Shown: positions 21,801-29,036 of the stretch, piece after piece
Layout: the number at the start of each line of letters is the position of its first letter
Position numbering within the stretch: the first letter of the stretch is position 1
DNA from: DATCRE01 sp964235605
GTDB lineage: Bacteria > Bacteroidota > Bacteroidia > Cytophagales > Cyclobacteriaceae
Direction: 5' to 3'
Assembly (NCBI GenBank): GCA_964235605.1
Contig: CAXSCR010000004.1
Span: forward strand, 1-64,000
Length of the DNA stretch: 64,000 nucleotides
Program-made: the position numbers and the translations under genes
Notes under the pieces: generated by a model
What the model was told of the DNA's origin: nothing
The model's database searches: none
Seen by the model: the letters and a program-made list of their open reading frames with translations, nothing else

Positions 21801-22323
21801 TGTTAGAAAATTATTGCCACCAAGCGGTACCTTCTTTCCAGGTCCATGGTCAAACGATCTTGCAACTAAGATCATTCCGATAGACTATACAATTGATGTT
21901 CCCATTGAAAATTCGGATAACCTATACATACTGGCCTTTGTTCAAAATAAAGACGGAAGTACAGATAGGAGAATACATCAATCGCTTATGGTAAAAGCAC
22001 CAAGAAAAGTAGGACGTCAAGTAGTAGGATTACCCGAAGAATTACCAGGACACAATTCTACAGCAGAAATTCAAGACATTAGGGTATATCCAAACCCTGC
22101 TAAAAATGTTATTAATTTTGAATTAGATAATGGCCTTGCCTATGATTACACCTGGGAGCTTGTAGATCAGCGTGGTGCTGTTATTTTATCTGGAGGCCTG
22201 AATCGTAATTTAACAACTGCCCAGCAGGTTAATATTGATTCGATTGCTAGTGGGGTTTATTATGTGCTTTTTAAAGCTAAGAATGGTATGAAGGTTTACC
22301 GCAAAGTAGCTGTGTTTCAATAA
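15892..22323 (+). CDS. giant multi-domain surface protein with Ig/PKD-like repeats and T9SS type A sorting domain
   Basis: 2143 residues. Order: signal peptide (1-26); a nidogen-like beta domain (~95-260, FNFNFFGNNYSSVVIGSNG, NNIIAAVWDDFDP); two Ig-like domains (~380-560, ITYQWKKNG and PVYQWRKDG); several PKD-like modules (~560-930, each with CSGQ...FSWT/YSWT); three related repeats with VCE and LTSNDP/TTNDADG/STNDPDG (~940-1220); PKD (~1490-1570, GYAWDFDDGD); a MAM-like jelly roll (~1620-1800); a thioredoxin/Omp28-like region lacking cysteines (~1803-1900); and the C-terminal sorting domain from VYPNPAKN (~2065) to the end. It should be exported by T9SS. Role is likely adhesive or structural, by inference. 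Confidence 0.85.
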   Translation: MLRLYHGLVLLLLLVSILKIDSAFSQCNFTNLNSAYRVDDPAFTLTGGTFYYGDGVNINSFNPAIAGVGKHTIITGTGSATTYVLQTTGSFNPIAGSGTSLTLSDDSQSGLIGLNSGAGTPFNFNFFGNNYSSVVIGSNGIIGFSTTNMNSPIVQSFPDNTTPNNIIAAVWDDFDPALGGTIEYFTVGNTPTRTFVVNYKNLVQKTFLTTVNVQVQLHESSNIIEIHSTNVNSSMSPSTQGIESEAGAMVWYTALDRNNSKWAATNDLVSIVPNCIEVKTVTVYAVPNVSLPVSPSTTTICSGVSVPVTIGSSESGIEYQLRNNADDTPLSGFVSGTGGNLTINSNAISTNLTIKVYVRNITTLYDNTLTNKTNVTIATLPSITTQPIGTTVCEGTAVGFTVTTNGTGITYQWKKNGITLSGEVSSNYSIPSPNTANAGTYTVVVSGACGAPVTSSGAILNINKAPEITVDLASNETKCQAENITFIVNAGATTSPVYQWRKDGNNISGETSAGYTISNIAAAHAGNYDVVISSGVACGLPKTSIVSALSVSPLPLISASPQSICDGQTTNIAIGNPNSISGTVFSWTVQSSNNVTNATAGGGIGVTSISQALALINPVIAGTVTYQIVGTAAGCNGPPFAATVTVLPIPTASAYNVVICSGQSTSISLANPNLVSGTTFNWTTSVTNVSGASSGAGSVINQVLNASPITTSNGTTDYQITPVANGCSGTPILITATVKPITIITTSSTALSPQICSGSTLNFTPTSSVAGTTYSWTSSIAGTINVASVTATGSGAITDTPINTGNSSGTVTYQITPQVNGCDGLPVSYVVTIKPLPTASTSDVVVCSGQNATINISSLPLSVSGTTFAWTASTNGSLTGYSDGNGSQISQTLTNTNTLARWVDYTITPTAGGCNGAQFIVRASVDPIVSVNAGLDYSVCEKVGMPTTIDVSGTIGGGAASGTWSIVSGTGTITSSTTVGSSVTATYTIGASDVASSVTFLLTSNDPTGPCSFMSDDLKININRAPRASAPADYFVCESAKIYLTGTLSGGAYTGTWTKVTTAGGSLSASSLTGSTVTATYDTLKADVGSVLTFRLTTNDADGSGPCLAAADTIQITINESARTKAGLDTEVCEDKVVQLNGSYSGSTSTVTWSGGSGGSRFENVNNPISKYNLTAADKAAGVIKLVLSTNDPDGSASSGPCAIVRDTVAIKINKFPRPRIYGLDAVYPENHAVVNLIGIEEGGTFTGPGIVSGTNKFDPSQSGTGSLTITYTFTDLKGCVGDTTATTIVNPVTTVDFDVADASGTTMFGRDANGFPMVCANQGNVVLIGSPSNNDANHKSPTHFEAISPALIPRLNAINLSPTVKIWRINTDGLPGGRYTLRYIYTNQFNATDTLTKDIVVQSAPVSVITLGDNCIDNVIKFTEASYMADNGSGGVIKMWAWLYGEGSNGSVGTTREPSYLYSNPGTHLVYLLVTTDQGCQNTTSKSIVIGIPPTPDFAWSSYCQGDTTVFVNNSSSSFGAINGYAWDFDDGDTLGLASSTKSVPAGKHSGRTFGIWETPQHIYADFKTYNVKLTVSTNAKCSATTIRQVNVLQSSMPSSTDAYNINFENGSGTWVAVSAASNTDLVSWKFGTPSGSVINRASSGINAWWTGTNTNSLDDKSTYYKNEKSYVIGPCLNIESLKRPMISFDYWAHTQVGFDGAVVQYSLDGGASWIPIGDAEGGGINWYNSRTLSSYPGGQNHFAWSQMNEGWVNARYNLDGIPHDNRGKVVFRIAFASNSDNPSGSVLEGFAFDNIYIGEKKRNVLVEHFTNINPQYTSVASNLDNLYDSQTDPFASTYKEAPDFTKIQYHLASPSSDIINKDNPRDPATRALYYGVAQPPYTIMDGILGDYYNTEFNGDHGLIQPVILDKRALEDPLFNIEIDTILSNQNILKANVKFNYIDSLSVLNTNISVQIALIESNVGGHRNVVRKLLPPSGTFFPGPWSNDLATKIIPIDYTIDVPIENSDNLYILAFVQNKDGSTDRRIHQSLMVKAPRKVGRQVVGLPEELPGHNSTAEIQDIRVYPNPAKNVINFELDNGLAYDYTWELVDQRGAVILSGGLNRNLTTAQQVNIDSIASGVYYVLFKAKNGMKVYRKVAVFQ

Positions 22324-22325
22324 AA

Positions 22326-24242
22326 TTAACCTAATTCTTTTTCCATATCTGGTATTACACTTTGGCTAAGCGTGATGAAGTTTCTTGATATGTCAATAAG
22401 CTCTATGATGTTTACTTTCTCTTTGGCGTTGGTTTCTATATAGAGTAATGACTCCCGGAAGCCATCAAGACCTAATAGTGTATAAGAGGGTTTGATCTGA
22501 TGTGCTAGTCTCGATAACTTGTCCCAGTTACTTTCAGTAAGAGATTGTTCCATTTCAGTTAGTACACCTGGTATTGTTTGTATAAAGGTGCGAATCATTT
22601 CATTAATGAATTCATTATTATTATCTGATACCTTTTTAAGATAGGCCAGGTCATACAGTTTTTTCTTTTGTGGTTCTGGTGCTTTCTCTTCTCTTGTAAT
22701 CGGAATTATTCCTAAATCATTAAAAAGTTTACTGTGAAGGTCCTCTGGTGTAAATGGTTTTGATAAGTAGTCATTCATACCAGCAGCCACACACTTTTCT
22801 ATATCAGTTTTAGTAGCATTGGCAGTAAGTGCAATGATTGGTACGTCACACTGAGGTTTGTCCATCATTCGAATAGCCTTGGTTGTTTCATATCCGTCCA
22901 TTACAGGCATTTGTACATCCATAAGGATAACATCATATCTATAATTCTTAATCTGTTCAAGCGCTACTAATCCATTTTCAGCAGTATCGGTGCGGCATTG
23001 CCAGTTTTTCAGAATACTTTTGGCATATAAACGATTTATGTCGTTGTCTTCAACTAGTAAAACATGTAATTGGCGTGATGTATTAGAGATGCCATGCCTG
23101 AGGTTTTCTTTTAATAGGAAGTCTGTCAGATCTTTCGTGCGGCCTATAGCGTAGGGGATTAGGGCAATAAATGTGGAGCCTATATTTTCTTCACTTCGCA
23201 CTGTTATTTTACCATCTTGTAGTTCGACCAATTGTTTTACTATTGTAAGACCTAGGCCGCTTCCGCCGTATTTTCTAGTTACACTTGCGTCTGCTTGGCT
23301 AAAGCTTTCGAATATTGTATTTAATTTTTCAAAAGGTATGCCAACGCCTGTATCCTTTACTTCAATGCGAACCCAGCAAGAACCTTTCTGCTCTCGTTCA
23401 ATCGAACAGTGTATATGAATTGAACCTCTATGTGTGAATTTTACAGCATTACTAATCAGATTTATCAAGATTTGATTTAGCCGAACCGGATCTCCTAAAA
23501 GAATCTTATTCAGTTTTTCTTCTATGGAATAGTCAAGTGATATTTTTTTCTCTCGTGATTGATAAGTAAATGTGCTAACTATAGAAGGGACAAGATCTTT
23601 TAAATTAAAAGCAATTTTTTCAAATTTTAGCTTACCCGATTCAATAACGGCAAGATCTAAGATGTCATTAATTATTACTTTGAGATTATCAGCAGAATGA
23701 ATAATGGCGTTGAGATAAGTTTCACGTTCTTCCCTACTTGGATTATTGCTTAAAAGATTTGCCATACCAGCAATACCATTAATAGGTGTTCTTATCTCAT
23801 GGCTAATGTTTGCTAGAAACTGTTCTTTTGCTTTTTGTAAACGTACAAGTTCTTCGGCATCACGTTTACGTTGTGTAATATCACGACAGTCAAGTATAAA
23901 TCCATTAAGACCTTCTTTATGCTTTAGATTAATCGCGTTAAATTCGAGAAAGCGATAAGAGTTGTCTGCGCAAAGAAATTTAAACTCCACTTTTTCTGTG
24001 TAGGCTCTCTTCTGGCTTTGTTTAAACTTGTTTTTTAATTCTACTTCTGTTTCTGGGTGAATGAATTCAAAAAAGTTTCTCCCGATAAGACTTTTTGGTT
24101 TGTAACCCAAAGTCTCACGTACAGAAGCATTGTGGTAGTTTATTTCGCCACTGAAGTCTACAATAAAAATAATATCAGAACCATCTTCAACAACAGCTTT
24201 ATAAAAAAAACCTTTTTGTATATAGTCTTCTAGTTCCTTCAT
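22326..24242 (-). CDS. hybrid histidine kinase (PAS-HisKA-HATPase-REC-Hpt)
   Basis: 638 residues with no transmembrane segment, so cytosolic. PAS domain ~15-122; phosphoacceptor His148 in ISHEIRTPING; N box NLISNAVKFTH (~261-271); G boxes DTGVGIP and GGSGLGLTIVKQL; receiver domain ~392-510 with Asp442 in ILMDVQMPVMDG; Hpt domain ~535-630 with His581 in RLAHQIKP. All relay residues for a His-Asp-His phosphorelay are present in one chain. It starts 7 bases after the stop of the sigma-54 response regulator, so the pair forms an operon and the Hpt may pass phosphate to that regulator. Its 3' end is 2 bases from the convergent giant gene. Confidence 0.93.
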   Translation of the reverse strand: MKELEDYIQKGFFYKAVVEDGSDIIFIVDFSGEINYHNASVRETLGYKPKSLIGRNFFEFIHPETEVELKNKFKQSQKRAYTEKVEFKFLCADNSYRFLEFNAINLKHKEGLNGFILDCRDITQRKRDAEELVRLQKAKEQFLANISHEIRTPINGIAGMANLLSNNPSREERETYLNAIIHSADNLKVIINDILDLAVIESGKLKFEKIAFNLKDLVPSIVSTFTYQSREKKISLDYSIEEKLNKILLGDPVRLNQILINLISNAVKFTHRGSIHIHCSIEREQKGSCWVRIEVKDTGVGIPFEKLNTIFESFSQADASVTRKYGGSGLGLTIVKQLVELQDGKITVRSEENIGSTFIALIPYAIGRTKDLTDFLLKENLRHGISNTSRQLHVLLVEDNDINRLYAKSILKNWQCRTDTAENGLVALEQIKNYRYDVILMDVQMPVMDGYETTKAIRMMDKPQCDVPIIALTANATKTDIEKCVAAGMNDYLSKPFTPEDLHSKLFNDLGIIPITREEKAPEPQKKKLYDLAYLKKVSDNNNEFINEMIRTFIQTIPGVLTEMEQSLTESNWDKLSRLAHQIKPSYTLLGLDGFRESLLYIETNAKEKVNIIELIDISRNFITLSQSVIPDMEKELG

Positions 24243-24249
24243 ATTTTAA

Positions 24250-25611
24250 TTAAATTCCTGCGGCTTCCATTTCTTTCAGATAACGATAGAGTGATGATTT
24301 TCCGATGTCTAGTTTTTTAGCGACCTCTAAAACATTGTTATCATATTTATTTAAGTAATGTCTTACAATGCGATAAAGATATTGTTCCATAGTCATTTCC
24401 TGATACAGAAAAGACTCCGTTCTTGTCGTACTGTTGAAGCTAATATCCTGCGGTTTTATTTCTTGATCTCCGGCCATTACAGCAGAGAGCTCAATGACAG
24501 ATTTTAATTCGCGAATGTTACCAGGGAATGGATATTGCATTAATTTTTCCTGTGCTTCTTCACTGATTTTAAATTTGTCCATTTGATTTTCTTTCGCAAA
24601 ATGATCTAGAAAATGTTTGGCAATTAAAATCACATCATTGGCACGTTCACGCAAAGGAGGTAAGTGAATAGGTAATCCCAACAAACGATAATATAAATCC
24701 TCGCGGAAACGTCCTTCTTTAGCTTCTTCGGCAAGGTCTTTATGTGTTGCTGCAAGGATGCGTACATCCAATTTAATAACCTGGTTTGCACCTATGCGAA
24801 TGACTTCACGTTCTTGTAACACACGTAATAGCTTGGCTTGGAGGTTTAGGTCCATCTCACCAATCTCATCCAAAAAGATAGTGCCTCCTTCAGCTTCCTC
24901 AAATTTACCTATACGCCTTGTTACAGCACCTGTAAAAGCTCCCTTCTCATGACCAAACAATTCACTTTCAATTAACTCGCGAGGTATAGCAGCAATATTT
25001 ACAGCAACAAAAGGTTTGTTCTTACGCTTTGAATTATAATGTATTGCCTTAGCGACTAATTCTTTTCCTGTACCGGTTTCACCCGATATTGATACAGAGA
25101 TATTGGTATTAACCGCTTTTTCAAGCATAGTAAATACACGTTTTATTGCAGGACTAGTACCAATAATGCTTTTCTCGAATTCATATTTTTGAGATATCTC
25201 CTTTTTTAGATGATCAATCTCTTTAATTAAAGAAAATTTATTTCGTGCATTATTAATTGAATTAATAAGCCTGTCTTTTGTTTCATGATCTTTTGAGATG
25301 TAATCATACGCACCCAGTTTAAGCAGCTCAACGGCAGTTCCTATTTTCTCCTGTGCAGATACAATTATTACATTGATATTCGGATCAAAGCTCCTTATCT
25401 GACTTAGTACCTTTTCACCAGGCATGTCAGGCAAAGAATAATCTAGCGTAATTACCGTTGGGTTTTTATGAATGTTGTTAAGGCAATCTTTTCCTGTGGT
25501 ATAAAATTCTACCTCATAGTCAGGATTAAGCCCAAGAACATATTTAAGAAACTTGGTATAGGCTGGGTCATCTTCAACAACAAATACTTTTACGGGATCT
25601 TTGTCGTACAT
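24250..25611 (-). CDS. sigma-54-dependent response regulator (NtrC family)
   Basis: 453 residues. Receiver domain 5-120 with phosphoacceptor Asp57 (TLDYSLPDMPG) and Lys107; AAA+ domain ~148-375 with Walker A GETGTGKE (~177-184), the sigma-54 contact loop GAFTGA (224-229) and Walker B IFLDEIGEM; a C-terminal Fis-type helix-turn-helix (NVLEVAKKLDIGKSSLYRYLKEM). It activates RpoN promoters; its targets are not visible here. First gene of the operon with the downstream hybrid kinase. The adjacent 660-base gap may hold its promoter, but I could not identify one. Confidence 0.93.
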   Translation of the reverse strand: MYDKDPVKVFVVEDDPAYTKFLKYVLGLNPDYEVEFYTTGKDCLNNIHKNPTVITLDYSLPDMPGEKVLSQIRSFDPNINVIIVSAQEKIGTAVELLKLGAYDYISKDHETKDRLINSINNARNKFSLIKEIDHLKKEISQKYEFEKSIIGTSPAIKRVFTMLEKAVNTNISVSISGETGTGKELVAKAIHYNSKRKNKPFVAVNIAAIPRELIESELFGHEKGAFTGAVTRRIGKFEEAEGGTIFLDEIGEMDLNLQAKLLRVLQEREVIRIGANQVIKLDVRILAATHKDLAEEAKEGRFREDLYYRLLGLPIHLPPLRERANDVILIAKHFLDHFAKENQMDKFKISEEAQEKLMQYPFPGNIRELKSVIELSAVMAGDQEIKPQDISFNSTTRTESFLYQEMTMEQYLYRIVRHYLNKYDNNVLEVAKKLDIGKSSLYRYLKEMEAAGI

Positions 25612-26270
25612 CTTTGGCTATCTTTTGTATTAAGTAAATATACACTTCAATATAACTGAAATAATAATATAAAAATAACCTTAAATAGATCATCTTTAAT
25701 CATGAGCCACGTCAGCTAACATGGCTAAAGATTAGTATATCTCACGCAAGTAGGTATAGTGTTGGATTACAAACTTTTCATGGTTAGCTAAATATATTGG
25801 GAAGTAGAATTCGTTACTTTTATAGAGCTTAATGCGGTCAAATCAGAAACTTATGTTTAAGAGAATATTGTGATTATACTCAAGCTGGTGCAGATGGGAC
25901 TTATAAAATTAGAAGTTAAAGACATGATAGGTTGCTCATATGCAAACCTTCATATGCAAACCTTATTGAACTCGATACTTAGGCAAGTATGGAAGTACCA
26001 CTGTATCTCATAAATAATTTCAATACTCTTTAAGGGGTGTCCGTATGAATTTGCAAGACGTGAATCAATTGTAATAACTCCACTTGGCGGTAATGCTATT
26101 CTCTTCTTAAGCTTAGAATGAATCTTGTATTGTTTTATCAAGCGTTAAACCTTGCACGTAGTATATCAGTCTCGGGGTTTTCGATATGAATGCAACTGGT
26201 GATAAGAAGAAAATGACTTGGGCTCAATGTGATATTTTGAGCCGTAAAACTCAAGCCGTAATATTCAGGG
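25612..26270. other. gene-poor spacer with a tandem duplication and a hairpin
   Basis: About 660 AT-rich bases between the response regulator and glutaryl-CoA dehydrogenase. A perfect 14-base tandem duplication (CATATGCAAACCTT) occupies 25937-25964. A 63-codon minus frame (25950-26141) is open but the peptide is not recognisable and part of it overlaps the duplication; I do not call it a gene. An imperfect hairpin (AGCCACGT/ACATGGCT) lies near 25705-25726. A better hairpin at 26221-26243 is listed separately. Confidence 0.6.
26221..26243 (-). terminator. probable terminator of gcdH
   Basis: Perfect 7-bp stem GGCTCAA/TTGAGCC with a nine-base loop, 28 bases beyond the gcdH stop on the minus strand. 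On that strand it is followed by a T-rich stretch (CATTTTCTTCTT), though not an ideal uninterrupted T run. Confidence 0.45.
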
Positions 26271-27449
26271 TTATACAAAAGCAGCTATTCCTGTTATCTC
26301 ATTTCCGAGTATAAGAAGGTGTATATCATGAGTGCCTTCATATGTCACCACTGACTCAAGGTTCATCATATGCCGCATAATTGGATAATCACCAGTTATT
26401 CCCATGGCACCATGTATTTGCCTTGCCTCACGAGAAATCTCCAGCGCTAGCTGAACATTGTTGCGTTTTGCTAAAGAGATTTGTTGTGTGGTTGCTTTCC
26501 CTTCATTCATTAAAACACCAAGTCGCCAATTAAGAAGCTGGGCTTTGGTGATCTCGGTTAGCATTTCCGCTAGTTTCTTTTGAACCAATTGAAATGAGGC
26601 TATTGCCTTTCCGAATTGTATTCTTTCTGCCGCGTACCTTCTGGCAGAATCATAACAGTCCATAGCAGCGCCAAGTGCGCCCCAAGCTATTCCATAGCGT
26701 GCAGAATCAAGGCACATAAGTGGCGCGCCTAAACCATTTTTGCCAGGTAATAAATTTGCTTTCGGTATTTTTACATTATCAAATACGAGTTCACCCGTTG
26801 TGCTCGCACGCAATGACCACTTGCCATGTGTTTCAGGAGTGGTAAATCCAGCCATGCTTCGTTCTACAATTAGACCGTGTATTCTACCTGTTTCACTCTT
26901 AGCCCATACAACTGCAAGATCGGCTTTCGGTGAATTTGATATCCACATCTTAGCGCCATTGAGTAAATAATGATCGCCCATATCTTTAAAATTGGTGACC
27001 ATTCCTGAAGGATTAGAGCCGTGATCTGGTTCTGTTAGACCGAAGCAACCCAGCCATTCGCCAGAGGCGAGCTTCGGTAAATACTTTTTCCGCTGCTCTT
27101 CATTTCCGAATTTATAAATTGGGTACATTACCAAAGAACCCTGAACAGAGGCAGTTGAGCGCATGCCCGAATCTCCACGCTCAATTTCTTGCATGATTAA
27201 TCCATAGGAAATATAATCTAGCCCCCCACCACCGTAAGTAACAGGGATAGTCGGACCAAATGCACCGATATCTCCAAATTTCTTAACGATCTCGTAAGGA
27301 AAATGCGAACGTTGAGCCCAGTCTTCAATAAAAGGGGATATTTCACGTTTAACGAATCCTCTTATAGAATTACGGACTAATTTATGTTCTTCTGAAAGCA
27401 AATCATCAACATTATAAAAATCGGGTTGTTCATATAAATCTTGTTTCAT
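26271..27449 (-). CDS. gcdH: glutaryl-CoA dehydrogenase (acyl-CoA dehydrogenase family)
   Basis: 392 residues from the preferred start; an upstream ATG at 27488 would add 13. The sequence has the GCDH-specific segment SGMRSTASVQGSLVMYPI, the flavin contacts GCFGLTEPDHGSNP and WISNSP, and the catalytic-base region VVTYEGTHDIHLLILG, whose Glu acts as base in GCDH. The reaction is oxidative decarboxylation of glutaryl-CoA to crotonyl-CoA (lysine and tryptophan catabolism), with electrons going to ETF; etfBA lies at the window's left end. It stands alone, transcribed away from the acidic-protein gene. Confidence 0.9.
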   Translation of the reverse strand: MKQDLYEQPDFYNVDDLLSEEHKLVRNSIRGFVKREISPFIEDWAQRSHFPYEIVKKFGDIGAFGPTIPVTYGGGGLDYISYGLIMQEIERGDSGMRSTASVQGSLVMYPIYKFGNEEQRKKYLPKLASGEWLGCFGLTEPDHGSNPSGMVTNFKDMGDHYLLNGAKMWISNSPKADLAVVWAKSETGRIHGLIVERSMAGFTTPETHGKWSLRASTTGELVFDNVKIPKANLLPGKNGLGAPLMCLDSARYGIAWGALGAAMDCYDSARRYAAERIQFGKAIASFQLVQKKLAEMLTEITKAQLLNWRLGVLMNEGKATTQQISLAKRNNVQLALEISREARQIHGAMGITGDYPIMRHMMNLESVVTYEGTHDIHLLILGNEITGIAAFV

Positions 27450-27645
27450 TGCTTTTTTTCCTGACACTTTATTCTGATGTAAATCCATTGTATTTAATTA
27501 ACTTATCAAATCTACATTTTAATCTACATTTTTTTCTAAGATAAATTGCAGCTTATACCGTTAGTTGATGGTACTTTTGATTTGGCTTCTGCCTTAAAAT
27601 CGAAGCAGTTGTGACTAATAGTTTATCTATTTATTGGTCGACTAT

Positions 27646-27653
27646 TAAATTTG
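27646..27653 (+). promoter_or_regulatory. possible -7 promoter element
   Basis: TAAATTTG matches the Bacteroidota -7 consensus TAnnTTTG exactly, 54 bases upstream of the next ATG. The -33 TTG partner is not clear: GTTTATC about 21 bases upstream is only a partial match. Confidence 0.35.
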
Positions 27654-27707
27654 ATTATTATTACTTTTCTTTTATATTAAGCAAGCAAATTAAGACTCTC
27701 TTGTCAA

Positions 27708-28250
27708 ATGGAAATTGATAAAAAACACATAGAAGATATTACAGCCGGTTTAAGAGCTGGAAGTAAACTATTTATATTTGATGAAGAAGATGAGAATACC
27801 GATGAGTATGCCCATTTCTACTTTTTAGGAAAATTTGAAGGTAAGGAAGTTGTTTATGATGCAGTTATATACACCTTAAGATTACAGCATGAAAGTGAGC
27901 TGTTTGAAATAGCAGAGCATCGTGCGGCTAAGCATTTTCCACAATATAAAAAGATCACTTATGAAGAGGATGAAAATGGCAACCTCGAAACATTAGATCC
28001 TTTGGAAGAGGAGATAGGATTATTTATGGCTGAGGTAATCGTTGAATTGGAGGAAGATGAGTCTGTTAAAGTGAAAGAGCATGTTGAAATAGATAGAAAC
28101 GCCGATTTCGGTATTGGGTTAGACATTGGCCTTCACACAGATAAAATCACAGAAAAAGTGATTGAAAAATTTATAAAGGATTTTAATGAAGATACACTCA
28201 TACTAGACGAGACACATTATACATTCCAAACTCATGATGAGACTATCTAA
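27708..28250 (+). CDS. conserved acidic protein of unknown function
   Basis: 180 residues, strongly acidic (runs such as FDEEDENTDEY and ELEEDESVKVKEHVE), with no signal peptide or membrane segment, so cytosolic. I recognise no domain. The phase between Glu/Asp-rich strands and the segment FYFLGKFEGKEVVYDAVIYTLRLQHESEL suggest a compact alpha/beta fold, and the regular codon structure indicates a real gene. It is monocistronic: divergent from gcdH, with about 90 bases before the next gene. Confidence 0.65.
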   Translation: MEIDKKHIEDITAGLRAGSKLFIFDEEDENTDEYAHFYFLGKFEGKEVVYDAVIYTLRLQHESELFEIAEHRAAKHFPQYKKITYEEDENGNLETLDPLEEEIGLFMAEVIVELEEDESVKVKEHVEIDRNADFGIGLDIGLHTDKITEKVIEKFIKDFNEDTLILDETHYTFQTHDETI

Positions 28251-28318
28251 GATTATACCTTCTGTTTAATATTTTCTCACATGTAATTCAGGTATCCTTC
28301 CTAATTCGCAATTTCCAC

Positions 28319-28326
28319 TATATTTG
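28319..28326 (+). promoter_or_regulatory. possible -7 promoter element for the ompH-like gene
   Basis: TATATTTG fits TAnnTTTG exactly and lies 23 bases before the ATG at 28350. The upstream -33 position has no clear TTG. Confidence 0.4.
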
Positions 28327-28349
28327 CGCCCTGAAACTTGAACTTTAAC

Positions 28350-28970
28350 ATGAAGAATCTTTCCCTTATTTTAAACATTGTACTGCTGGTTGCAGTTGGC
28401 ATGTTATATTATTTACATTTCTCTGGAAAATCTGAAACGGGCTCGGCCACGTCTTCATCGACCCCATCGGATCTCAAAATCGCCTATATCACTTCTGATA
28501 GTGTGCTTAAGCATTATCAATACCTCGATGTAAATCGTAAAGTATTGGAAGGTAAAACACAAAAATTAGAGCAAGAATTTCGTAACCGTGCGCAAGGGTT
28601 GCAAAACGAAATTTCAAATTATCAGCGTAGTGTAAATAATATGACCTTGAGTCAGGCTAAGGCATTAGAGGAAGACCTTGGTAAAAAACAACAAAACTTA
28701 CAGTTGTATCAGCAAAGTTTAGGTCAACAGTTGGCCGAAGAAGAAGCGAAACTTAACAAACAACTGTATGATAGAATTACTACCTATTTAAAAAAATACG
28801 GACAAGAAAAAGGACTGCAGGTGGTGCTTAAGTATGACCCAACAAGCGATGTACTTTTTGGCGGTGAAAGTCTAGATATTACGAGTGATGTTATTAAAGG
28901 GTTAAATGAATCTTATAAAGACGAGGTAGACGGTTCACCAAAATCTGATAGTACAGTAGCGAAGAAGTAG
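28350..28970 (+). CDS. OmpH/Skp-family periplasmic chaperone-like protein
   Basis: About 206 residues. A single N-terminal hydrophobic helix (residues ~3-25, LSLILNIVLLVAVGMLYYLHF) without a clear signal-peptidase site anchors it to the inner membrane. After a Ser/Thr linker comes IAYITSDSVLKHYQYLD, the typical start of an OmpH domain, then long heptad-type coiled coil (~70-160) and a C-terminal strand region (GLQVVLKYDPTSDVLFGG). Skp proteins escort outer-membrane proteins. A TTG at 28338 is in frame but ATG 28350 is preferred. A terminator hairpin follows. Confidence 0.8.
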   Translation: MKNLSLILNIVLLVAVGMLYYLHFSGKSETGSATSSSTPSDLKIAYITSDSVLKHYQYLDVNRKVLEGKTQKLEQEFRNRAQGLQNEISNYQRSVNNMTLSQAKALEEDLGKKQQNLQLYQQSLGQQLAEEEAKLNKQLYDRITTYLKKYGQEKGLQVVLKYDPTSDVLFGGESLDITSDVIKGLNESYKDEVDGSPKSDSTVAKK

Positions 28971-28981
28971 CATAATGTCAT

Positions 28982-29021
28982 ATCAAAGAAACCGACTGGT
29001 AGTAACCAGTGGTTTTTTTTA
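28982..29021 (+). terminator. intrinsic terminator after the ompH-like gene
   Basis: AAACCGACTGGT pairs with ACCAGTGGTTT with one bulged base and a short AGTA-type loop, and is followed by an eight-T run. It separates this gene from the transporter fusion, whose ATG lies within 20 bases, so that gene's promoter must overlap this region or rely on read-through. Confidence 0.7.
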
Positions 29022-29036
29022 TTATATTGGTATGCT

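Noticed and set aside
25950..26141. 63-codon minus-strand open frame
   Set aside because: Peptide has no recognisable features, overlaps a tandem duplication and lies in a spacer that looks non-coding.
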